24,730 bases of DNA from Elusimicrobiota bacterium (GTDB lineage: Bacteria; Elusimicrobiota; Elusimicrobia; UBA1565; UBA9628). Location: positions 1 through 24,730 of the forward strand of contig JAGWMT010000014.1 of NCBI GenBank assembly GCA_028871595.1, written 5' to 3'. Below, piece by piece: positions 1 through 5,820 of the stretch (within the stretch, counting starts at the first letter, position 1; every line of letters begins with the position of its first letter). A model generated the notes under the pieces. That model was not told where the DNA came from and did no database searches. It saw only the letters and a program-made list of their open reading frames with translations. The position numbers and the translations under genes were made by a program.

Positions 1-1645
1 CCTCCACGGGGGCGGCCATTCCGTTGGGGGACAACGCCTTTGCCCCCAACGGCTCCGCCGGCCCGTGGGGCCGGCGGTTGCGCGCGAGCTGCGCTCGCGC
101 GCTTCTCAACGCGCTACGACCTGCTACCCATGCTAAACCCGGAAGCGCCAAAATCTCTAGTGCGGCGTCGATCGTAGCCTGATATTTATCGGCATCGGTC
201 GGCCAAGTGCCGATTGTTGTTTGGTGAAATAGGGCTTGCTGTTTATCGAACCTCTGAACAAAGTTTCGTCCGAGTAATACGCGAGGGCGGTGAGGTTGCC
301 TAGCGAGCGCCGCGATGGCTGCTTTGTTCGCGAAGAAAGCCTGCCAGTGCTCGTCTGCGAAGTAGTAAGGCGCAAAGAGGATTGCGTGGTCAACGACCGC
401 CCGCTTCTGTCTTTGGCCACCAAGAGTTATGCGGAGTTCCCGGAGCGAGTACGTATTCAGGAGGAGGCGATGCTTTCGATGAAAGGTTTCGCTTCGAAGA
501 GAGAATTCCAGTCCCCAAGAGATTTCCAGATCCGCGAATTGTCCGCCCCCCCGCACGCCGTCTAGTGCAATTCGTGAGCACGCTTTATTGGACTCATCGC
601 GCTCCTTGGGCGTCAAGATTCGTGCAGAAGACAAATCTTGCTGGGTAAGAGCCTTTGTCAGATCTTGAAGGCGCTGGGCAGTCCAGTCACTTATAAGGTG
701 CGTGTAAGTTTCAAGACGAGACTTTTCCTCTGCCTCGACTAGCCTATTGTGTTCATCAATGCCAAGGGCCGCCCTCTGATCATCCAGCATGCCGGAGAGA
801 AGCGCAGACGCGCCTCTCGACAAGGCCTTTTCCTGCTTCTGCTCCCAGTCCTCAATCCGCTGTAGTTCCTTGATCACCTCGGACATGGTCTGAATGCGTT
901 TTTCGCGAACACAGATCATCCGGTCGAGCAGCCGCGCTAGGAGAGCATATCGCCCACCTCTACCTTTGAACAAGTCATACTGGGGATCTGAAAGGCGCTC
1001 CCTTGGAAGAATTACCCCACCTGACAGCATGAAGTAGATGACCTTGCCTAGCGAGTAGACATCTACGGAATTTGTCACGTCGAGTTGGCCACCTCCCTCA
1101 AGCTCTGGGGCCATGAATGCCCACGGGCCGACGCGCTCCCCAGTATCCGTGGCCCTAGGTTCGCCGCGGAGGAGGCATATGCCGAAGTCGGATATAGTTG
1201 GGACATGATCCTCTTCGGCAAAAAGGATATTCGCCGGTTTGACATCGCGATGGGTGACGCCATTCATGTGCGCATGCTGTAGGCCGTCAGCCAATGCTGC
1301 CGCCACCTGGAGTGTCGAATCCATAGACTCCTTGTACAGCCCCGCACGTTTTTCCAGGGACCCGCTCTTCATGTGAGGCATCACTAGGTACATCTTTTCA
1401 TCGTCGTCGCCTTCCGCCTCCAGGGCTGAATGATCGATAACCTTCATGATGTTTTTATGCGCGAGTTTCTTGCATGTCTTTACCTCCGTTACGAACCGGG
1501 GGCGCCTCTTGCTGTTTGAGATCCGTTTCAGCACAGAGGGGTCTGGGATTGCCTTTTTCAAGTCCTTTACGAGGAAGATCGTCGCTTGTCCGCCTTGATC
1601 GAGAGAGCTCTCGATTTCCCAGCGGCCGCCATACACCTTGGGCAT
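1..1645 (-). CDS. Ser/Thr protein kinase with a novel C-terminal region (partial, runs off the left edge)
   Basis: The reverse strand is open from an ATG at 1645 to the window edge (548 codons, no stop), so the C-terminus is missing. Residues about 5-265 form a complete eukaryotic-like (Hanks-type) kinase domain: a glycine-rich stretch (GGQAT), the ATP-binding Lys in VLKR (K40), the helix-C Glu in FVTEVK (E54), catalytic HRDVKPAN (D134), metal-binding DFG (153-155), APE (179-181) and DVYSLG. All key residues are present, so it is probably active. No transmembrane or PASTA segment follows. Instead there is a charged helical stretch (about 265-340) and a region I do not recognise (about 340-500). 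A GGAGAG ribosome site and a promoter precede it. GC is visibly lower than in the transfer genes, suggesting separately acquired cargo. Soluble kinases on mobile elements can be signalling or anti-phage proteins; which applies here is unknown. Confidence 0.9.
   Translation of the reverse strand, partial: MPKVYGGRWEIESSLDQGGQATIFLVKDLKKAIPDPSVLKRISNSKRRPRFVTEVKTCKKLAHKNIMKVIDHSALEAEGDDDEKMYLVMPHMKSGSLEKRAGLYKESMDSTLQVAAALADGLQHAHMNGVTHRDVKPANILFAEEDHVPTISDFGICLLRGEPRATDTGERVGPWAFMAPELEGGGQLDVTNSVDVYSLGKVIYFMLSGGVILPRERLSDPQYDLFKGRGGRYALLARLLDRMICVREKRIQTMSEVIKELQRIEDWEQKQEKALSRGASALLSGMLDDQRAALGIDEHNRLVEAEEKSRLETYTHLISDWTAQRLQDLTKALTQQDLSSARILTPKERDESNKACSRIALDGVRGGGQFADLEISWGLEFSLRSETFHRKHRLLLNTYSLRELRITLGGQRQKRAVVDHAILFAPYYFADEHWQAFFANKAAIAALARQPHRPRVLLGRNFVQRFDKQQALFHQTTIGTWPTDADKYQATIDAALEILALPGLAWVAGRSALRSARAQLARNRRPHGPAEPLGAKALSPNGMAAPVE
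21..102. repeat. Three consecutive perfect 10-bp-stem hairpins
   Basis: Read directly: stem 21-30/43-52 (CCGTTGGGGG, 12-nt loop), stem 55-64/68-77 (CCGCCGGCCC, 3-nt loop) and stem 80-89/93-102 (GCGCGCGAGC, 3-nt loop). The hairpins are separated by only 2 nt each. They lie within the open reading frame of the minus-strand kinase (codons about 515-542) without introducing a stop. The spacing resembles palindromic elements of the REP/BIME or in-frame RPE kind. No second copy was noticed in the window, and the left edge truncates the context. Confidence 0.7.
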
Positions 1646-1682
1646 TTGAATTCTCTCCGTTAGGGATTCGAGTCCCATCGCA

Positions 1683-1711
1683 AGTATAGTTGGTGGCCCG
1701 ATACGCCGCAA
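1683..1711 (-). promoter_or_regulatory. Putative sigma-70 promoter of the kinase gene
   Basis: On the minus strand TTGCGG (1706-1711) and TATACT (1683-1688) are separated by 17 nt and lie about 38 nt before the kinase ATG. The -10 box matches consensus at 5 of 6 positions; the -35 box is weak (TTG only). Confidence 0.5.
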
Positions 1712-1770
1712 GCCATCGGATTTTCACACTCCTTCTCCACTGAGAAACTGTCTCGCCCTGACGCCTGTCT

Positions 1771-1790
1771 TGCGTCGATAATACGACGCA
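1771..1790. promoter_or_regulatory. Palindromic site, possible operator
   Basis: TGCGTCG (1771-1777) and CGACGCA (1784-1790) form a perfect 7-bp inverted repeat around ATAATA. It lies upstream of the kinase promoter in the divergent region, where a repressor could act on either side. The rest of 1646-1989 contains the hairpin at 1917-1943 and no gene that I can support. Confidence 0.35.
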
Positions 1791-1916
1791 TTTGCTTGGC
1801 ATCTAAATTGCTCCCGAAATCCGGACGGCCGAGGAGGGCCGCCGAGTTGATTGCCGTGTAGCTCCGCGAATACGGCGCGGGGGTATCCACGACCTGGCCA
1901 TAACCGGGTGAGACCA

Positions 1917-1943
1917 CGGGAAACGATGAGACATCGTCTCCCG
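1917..1943. promoter_or_regulatory. Hairpin upstream of the 127-residue gene
   Basis: CGGGA (1917-1921) pairs with TCCCG (1939-1943) and ACGATG (1923-1928) with CATCGT (1932-1937), with one A/C mismatch and an AGA loop. There is no T-run on either side, so it is not a clear terminator. It could be an operator or a 5'-leader structure. Confidence 0.35.
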
Positions 1944-1989
1944 GGCCTTACCCCGGTGGCAGGACACGGGAGACAAGGGGGCGCACCGT

Positions 1990-2373
1990 ATGGAGCAGCG
2001 ACTTGCCGAGGGTCGCGCAGAAAGCCGCTTGCCGGCGCTCCTGGCGCAGCGACGCCAGGCACCGGAGGGCGGCCAGGAAGTCGGGAGGAAGTGGCTTGAC
2101 CTGTTGTACGTGGTTCACGCGGAGCATCCGGACTGCACGATGTACGGCGTGAATGTCCTCAATGGGAACATCGTGTCCTGCGCCAGAATCCAGCGCCACA
2201 TGAGGTTCGGGCTGGAGCCGGCGAAAGACGCCTCGTACCTGTTCGACAGGACCTGGGAGGCGCTGGGGACGATGTGCCGCAAGATAGGAACCGGCCGCAT
2301 CGAGGAGATCGAGTTCTCCGAGGGGCGGCCGATCAATGTTCGAGTCAACGCGAGGCGCCGGCGCCGTTTCTGA
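1990..2373 (+). CDS. Small conserved-looking hypothetical protein (127 aa)
   Basis: The ATG follows a purine-rich GGGAGACAAGGGGG stretch, a plausible ribosome site. The product is 127 aa with a basic, Arg/Gln-rich N-terminus (about 1-34). A folded-looking core (35-119) includes WLDLLYVV, GVNVLNGNIV and a C-terminal strand-like segment RIEEIEFSEGRPINV, and the tail is poly-Arg. No family is recognised. The C-terminal helix/strand pattern loosely recalls the small DUF2292 (YezD) fold, but that is a weak impression. It is oriented with the element genes downstream and divergent from the kinase, with about 300 nt to the next gene. It could be the first gene of the element or belong to its flank. 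Confidence 0.5.
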   Translation: MEQRLAEGRAESRLPALLAQRRQAPEGGQEVGRKWLDLLYVVHAEHPDCTMYGVNVLNGNIVSCARIQRHMRFGLEPAKDASYLFDRTWEALGTMCRKIGTGRIEEIEFSEGRPINVRVNARRRRRF

Positions 2374-2674
2374 GCGCCGACGCCGCAGGAGCAAGGATGA
2401 AATAGCGCGATCAACGCCAGATTTTGTAGCCAAGATCAATGTGTGAGTAACCCATATCGGCTCGTGCCGATAGAATTCTCCGACAAGAGAAGAGGCAGGG
2501 TCCCTCGTGCCTTCCGGGCCGTCGCGGCCACAAGAAGGCAAGCCGGCCATCCCCGGATCCACCGGGATCGGTAGCCGGACAGACCACATTCCTGGCCAAG
2601 GGCATCCAGGCTCGACCTGGAGTCCTCCAAAGCCGCCCTACGCGAAGCGTAGGGTCACAGGAAGGTGGTCTGCC
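2374..2674 (+). promoter_or_regulatory. Hairpin-rich intergenic leader before the sigma-like gene
   Basis: This 301-nt stretch without a convincing gene holds four stem-loops in series: 2455-2461/2466-2472 (7 bp, TCGT loop); a nested pair 2543-2547/2574-2578 enclosing 2552-2556/2562-2566; 2606-2610/2616-2620 (5 bp); and 2636-2643/2647-2654 (perfect 8 bp, GAA loop). The last ends 4 nt before the AGGAAGG ribosome site. An in-frame GTG at 2507 could extend the downstream protein, but the ATG at 2675 has the better ribosome site. A structured 5' leader or small RNA is possible; no known riboswitch class is recognised. Confidence 0.4.
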
Positions 2675-3454
2675 ATGACCCCCGTCGCAACTGCCGTCGC
2701 CGCACAGCCGCACAGTCGTGAAGCCGTTCTCGCCCAAGAGGCCGCGTCGAAGCTCGCGGCCAGCCTGCCCGCCAAGCCCGCCAGCGAGATTGTGGAGGAT
2801 CTGCTCGAGCGCCTGCAAAGAAGGCGGCTCCTGCGGGACGCCTCCGGCCTCAACCACTGGGAGTCCTACTGCCCCTCCTACCTGGAGACGCTCGTCCGGC
2901 GCTTCCAGACCGGCGATCCGCTGCGCCAGATCGTCCGGTTCATCGTGGTCAACCACGCCTCCGCGGTGGAGTTCGCCACGCGGATCACGTGCGACGCCGA
3001 TCTCGCCGAGACGGCCGTCAGCAAGACCTACATCGAGCTGCTCAAGGGCAAGACGACCGTCACGCGGTTCTACCACGCGCTGAAGATGAATTGCCGCGAC
3101 CTTCTGCGCCGGCGCGCGAGAGAGCAGAAGCGTTTCGAGTCTCTGGACGGATTGATGTCGGCGGCCCAGGCCGCTCGCGCCAACTCGCTGGGCTGCGACT
3201 CGGACGCCGTCGATGACATCGACTTCCCGTCCCCGCGGCTCGAGGATCAGGACCCTCTGGACATCCTGATCGCCCGCGAGGAGGGGCGAGAGCGCTCCGC
3301 CGAGTTGGAGCGGGCCATCCGCGACGTGCGCCGGACGCGGGACAATCGCCGCATTCTCGACGCCGACTGGTGGAAGGAATCGGCTCTCAGCGTATGGGAG
3401 CAGGCGGACTGGGACAGCCGGCAGGGTGGCAAAAAGGCGACCAGCGGCGAATAG
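2675..3454 (+). CDS. Sigma-70 region-2-like regulatory protein (259 aa)
   Basis: Start ATG 2675 is chosen for the AGGAAGG site at 2659-2665; an in-frame GTG at 2507 is less likely because it falls in the structured leader. Residues about 84-160 follow the layout of ECF/sigma-70 region 2: a helix (LRQIVRFIVVNHA), then DADLAETAVSKTYIELLKGK, then a FYHALKMNCRDLLRRRAREQ segment like the WL..iarN..lD.lR signature. No clear region-4 helix-turn-helix is visible. The C-terminal part (190-259) is acidic and then Trp-rich (DADWWKESALSVWEQADW) and unfamiliar. It heads a run of three putative regulators upstream of the transfer operon, so a role in turning on element genes is plausible but inferred. The sigma similarity is by eye and moderate. 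Confidence 0.55.
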   Translation: MTPVATAVAAQPHSREAVLAQEAASKLAASLPAKPASEIVEDLLERLQRRRLLRDASGLNHWESYCPSYLETLVRRFQTGDPLRQIVRFIVVNHASAVEFATRITCDADLAETAVSKTYIELLKGKTTVTRFYHALKMNCRDLLRRRAREQKRFESLDGLMSAAQAARANSLGCDSDAVDDIDFPSPRLEDQDPLDILIAREEGRERSAELERAIRDVRRTRDNRRILDADWWKESALSVWEQADWDSRQGGKKATSGE

Positions 3455-3619
3455 AAAGTGCCGGGGCACCTCAGCATGGCAAGCCGCGCATACCGGAAGG
3501 CTGTAAGTCGCGGTTCCCTGGGAGTGCCCGGGCGATTTGCGGGCGGCCTGGTGGCCAGTCAGGGAGAAACCGGGGAGCCGATTCCCCACCCGCCCGGCTA
3601 CGCGGCGAAGGAGACGAAG

Positions 3620-4369
3620 ATGAAAGGTTTGTGCGAAACGAGAGATGTGAGCTGGCGCGTCCAGGATGGGAGGCCGGGGAGCGCCGACCTGGTCTGGACG
3701 CGCTCGAGACTCGCCGCGCCGGTCCGGCGCGGGTCGCGGGACCCGCATGAGCGCGAGGCGCGACGGCCGATCCTGACCTGCGGCCAGCTCCTCGGCCGAG
3801 AGCGCTCGGCAGGACGCACCGTGCCGGCGCTGCTCGATCCGGGCGAGTTCCTGGGGGTCGTGGAGGCGCTTTCGGGCCACGCCGCCGACCGCCGGATCGC
3901 GCAGTTCTACAGCTCTCCCGGGCTGCGGCTCCTGCCCCTCCCGGTCTATCGTTTCCGGCACACGGCGCACTATCTGCATCCCGAGCACACGCTGCGCCTC
4001 GCCGTCATCCTGCGGCTGCGCCGAAAGTATTTCTTCCCCCTCCGTCTGCTGCGGGATGTCTTGGCGACGCTTCATCCGGCCCATTACGGCTTCATCCTGC
4101 GGGACGGCCTGAGCGCGGAGGATATCGTCAAGCTGGCCCGCTCGGCCGGCTCCGGACTCGAGCCGGAGGACCTGCTCTTTCGCCGCGTCGCGCGGCTGCT
4201 CGCGGCCGCCGATGCCTTGGACGGGCGGGCCGCGGACCCCCAGGGCCAGTCGGGCTCGGCCGACGCCTTCGCCAAGTTCACGGCCTGGCTGGGCACGGAC
4301 ATCGGACGATCGAGCCTGCAGTTTGCCCGCGCCAGGGCCGAGCGGATCGCGTCCTTGGTCCAGGGCTAG
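3620..4369 (+). CDS. MerR-like DNA-binding protein (249 aa)
   Basis: ATG 3620 is preceded by AAGGAG at 3608-3613. The frame is open back to a GTG at 3458, but that extension looks non-coding. Residues about 75-152 resemble the MerR winged helix: DPGEFLGVVEALSGHAADRR, then IAQFYSSPGLRLLPLPVYR (compare the LRyYe..GLl.p.R...YR pattern), then LRLAVILRLRRKYFFPLRLLRDVL (compare the fI..lr.lgfsL.eI..ll pattern). The C-terminal 100 residues are helical with no recognised ligand domain and no metal-binding Cys cluster. It lies 165 nt after the sigma-like gene in the same direction, and together they look like the regulatory front end of the element. The MerR assignment rests on pattern only. Confidence 0.5.
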   Translation: MKGLCETRDVSWRVQDGRPGSADLVWTRSRLAAPVRRGSRDPHEREARRPILTCGQLLGRERSAGRTVPALLDPGEFLGVVEALSGHAADRRIAQFYSSPGLRLLPLPVYRFRHTAHYLHPEHTLRLAVILRLRRKYFFPLRLLRDVLATLHPAHYGFILRDGLSAEDIVKLARSAGSGLEPEDLLFRRVARLLAAADALDGRAADPQGQSGSADAFAKFTAWLGTDIGRSSLQFARARAERIASLVQG

Positions 4370-4393
4370 GGCGGGTAGTCGCGAGGACAATCC

Positions 4394-4407
4394 GGCGCGA
4401 AAGCGCC
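4394..4407 (+). promoter_or_regulatory. GNRA-tetraloop hairpin before the RHH-like gene
   Basis: GGCGC (4394-4398) and GCGCC (4403-4407) enclose a GAAA tetraloop, between the MerR-like gene and the 93-residue gene. No T-run follows, so an mRNA stability or processing structure is more likely than a terminator. Confidence 0.35.
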
Positions 4408-4428
4408 AAGAAAACGGGAGACAAGAAG

Positions 4429-4710
4429 ATGGCCAACGACACGATGACGATCGAAGATGAGGCCGCGACGGGCCACCTGGACGAGGCCGAGCCCGGGCAG
4501 CCGAGCCGGCCGGAGGGGCGCGCGGCCAAGCTCGCGCGCTTCATCAAGCTGCAGACCTACCAGCCGCTCAAGGAGGTCGTGACGCTCGATGAGATCAAGC
4601 TGAAGTTCATGAAGCAGGGCGTGGACGTGAGCCGAAGCCGGCTGATCTCCGAGGCGATCAAGCTGCTCTCGCAGGCCGTCTCGGAGGGCAAATTCGAGCT
4701 CAGGGGGTAG
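4429..4710 (+). CDS. Putative ribbon-helix-helix DNA-binding protein (93 aa)
   Basis: A small protein whose ATG at 4429 follows GGGAG about 10 nt upstream. Residues 1-32 are acidic and disordered-looking. Residues 47-85 (EVVTLDEIKLKFMKQGVDVSR, then SRLISEAIKLLS) have a short strand followed by two helices, with 'SRSRLISEAI' resembling the second helix of CopG/ParG-type RHH proteins. It sits directly before the repeat-rich segment at 4711-4947 and the Replic_Relax gene, as expected for an accessory factor or autorepressor that binds the adjacent repeats. Family membership is inferred; it could equally be a small winged-helix protein. Confidence 0.5.
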   Translation: MANDTMTIEDEAATGHLDEAEPGQPSRPEGRAAKLARFIKLQTYQPLKEVVTLDEIKLKFMKQGVDVSRSRLISEAIKLLSQAVSEGKFELRG

Positions 4711-4717
4711 CTAGACA

Positions 4718-4753
4718 TCGTTTCTGGCGTCGTTTCTGGCGTTGCAGAAACGA
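4718..4753. repeat. Tandem 12-bp direct repeat plus inverted 9-bp copy
   Basis: TCGTTTCTGGCG occurs at 4718-4729 and immediately again at 4730-4741. After TTG comes CAGAAACGA (4745-4753), the reverse complement of its first 9 bases. Such arrays are typical binding sites for small RHH or accessory proteins, iterons or oriT-proximal sites. It starts 8 nt after the stop of the RHH-like gene. Confidence 0.7.
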
Positions 4754-4812
4754 ACCCGAATGACCCTATCCATGAATTCGATTGAGATTCGCTGCCGTTT
4801 TCGGTCCGCCTC

Positions 4813-4833
4813 TTTGGCGCTGAAGGCGCCAAA
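4813..4833. repeat. 8-bp inverted repeat
   Basis: TTTGGCGC (4813-4820) and GCGCCAAA (4826-4833) are perfectly complementary around TGAAG. They abut the longer inverted repeat at 4834-4901, so the two could form adjacent cruciforms. Confidence 0.65.
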
Positions 4834-4901
4834 TCCTCCTGACCACACCCCCACAACCACATTGAATTCTGTGGTTGGAAGTGGGGCTGTGGTCAGGAGG
4901 A
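4834..4901. repeat. Long nested inverted repeat, oriT- or origin-like
   Basis: The outer arms TCCTCCTGACCACA (4834-4847) and TGTGGTCAGGAGGA (4888-4901) are perfect over 14 bp. Inside, CCCCAC (4849-4854) pairs with GTGGGG (4881-4886) and AACCACA (4855-4861) with TGTGGTT (4870-4876). The loop is TTGAATTC, there is one C/C mismatch, and GGAA is bulged. This gives about 27 bp of stem in 68 nt. It lies 46 nt before the Replic_Relax start. Position and form suit an origin of transfer or replication; a leader structure controlling the operon is the alternative. Confidence 0.6.
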
Positions 4902-4947
4902 CGGCGGACTGTTTGGCAGCGAAAGGAAAGGGACAAGGAGTCAATCA

Positions 4948-5820
4948 GTGATCAAGTTCAAGGTCCATCGGGATGGGAAGGAGTCGGAAGTGGAGGTGGG
5001 TGAGAGGACTTTCAACATCCTGAGAGTCTTGGAGAAGTGGGGTGTTCTGGGACTGGCACAAGTGAAAGGACTGCTGTTTGCGGATGGACTGAGAGAGATC
5101 GAGAGAATGCGGTTCTTCTTCAACTGGAGGTTCAAGGAGGAATACACCGGAGCCTGCTACAAGGCGATGAAGGTCTTGGAGGAGCTGAGGCTGATCGAGG
5201 CGCAGCACTACGTGAACATGCCCTGGCTGTTCTATCTGACTAGGGAAGGGCATGCGGTTCTGGGAAGGACTGGCTTTCAACGGATCGGGGAGATCCGGCA
5301 GCCGTTGTTGGACTCCCTGGTCAAGCACGAGGTGCTCGTGACGGGCATCGGCTTGACGCTGACGGAGCTTCTGGGGCTCGGAGCCTCGACCGAGTTCGAG
5401 CGGCAGTTCCTGAGCCGCGGCGGCGAGCAAGACCGGGGCCGGGAGCCGTTCCCGCTTCCCGATCTGTGGGTGTCCGATCCGGGACAGCCCAAGGCGATCG
5501 AGGTTGAGCGGACGCTTAAGTCGATGGCCCGCTACCGCAAACTCTGGACGTTCTACCGGGACAACCTGCCGGGCTCGGCCGTGGTTCTTTACATCACGGC
5601 CTTCGCCAACGGGCCGAGGCTTCTGCTGTCGCGAGCGCGCCGGTTGATGGCCGATTTCGTCTACGTCTGCGCGCTCGAGGACTTCCAATCGAGCCTCGGC
5701 CGCTGCGCGTTCGTCGGCTATCGCGGCGCTGAAATCCGCCTGCGGCCGCGGCTGGACCATCCCCAAGCGCATCCCCATCCTCCGGCTCCTTCCCCAGCCC
5801 CGGAAGGAGGGCCAGCGTGA
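4948..5820 (+). CDS. Replication-relaxation (Replic_Relax) family protein
   Basis: GTG start 4948 with AAGGAG 7 nt upstream; 290 aa. The N-terminal part (about 19-110) is a winged-helix domain (TFNILRVLEKWGVLGLAQVKGLLF, later LEELRLIEAQ and WLFYLTREGHAVLG). The C-terminal part carries PDLWV (171-175) and KAIEVERTLKSMARYRKLW (182-200), the acidic, nuclease-like core usual in this family. The family is associated with plasmid and conjugative-element replication or mobilisation. It starts just after the structured segment and overlaps the coupling-protein start (GTGA), indicating co-expression. Codon use switches sharply near codon 112: 8 of 11 Arg codons before about 5285 are AGA/AGG, while 17 of 18 after it are CGN. 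The gene therefore looks mosaic. Family call is good; biochemical role is inferred. Confidence 0.75.
   Translation: MIKFKVHRDGKESEVEVGERTFNILRVLEKWGVLGLAQVKGLLFADGLREIERMRFFFNWRFKEEYTGACYKAMKVLEELRLIEAQHYVNMPWLFYLTREGHAVLGRTGFQRIGEIRQPLLDSLVKHEVLVTGIGLTLTELLGLGASTEFERQFLSRGGEQDRGREPFPLPDLWVSDPGQPKAIEVERTLKSMARYRKLWTFYRDNLPGSAVVLYITAFANGPRLLLSRARRLMADFVYVCALEDFQSSLGRCAFVGYRGAEIRLRPRLDHPQAHPHPPAPSPAPEGGPA

Noticed and set aside
1661..1680. tRNA T-arm-like sequence (GGGATTCGAGTCCC) as a possible second att copy or tRNA relic
   Set aside because: The G53-C61 pair is broken, no acceptor or anticodon arm adjoins, and the 9-bp match to tRNA-Asn (TTCGAGTCC) is in inverted orientation, not the direct repeat expected for att sites.
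2507..2674. N-terminal extension of the sigma-like protein from GTG 2507
   Set aside because: The stretch contains several hairpins, lacks a clear ribosome site and encodes a low-complexity Pro/Gly sequence; ATG 2675 has a good AGGAAGG site.
3458..3619. Structured GC-rich gap before the MerR-like gene, with fragments recalling a cobalamin riboswitch
   Set aside because: Only isolated pieces (for example GGTGGCCAGTCAGGGAG) resemble the class; the required core order is absent and the neighbouring gene is not B12-related.
2411..4390. Very long antisense open frame (659 codons) and similar long reverse frames at 6111-7562 and 14589-16517
   Set aside because: They are mirror frames of GC-rich plus-strand genes, with repetitive Arg/Gly/Leu composition, no domains and no ribosome sites, while the plus strand encodes recognisable proteins.
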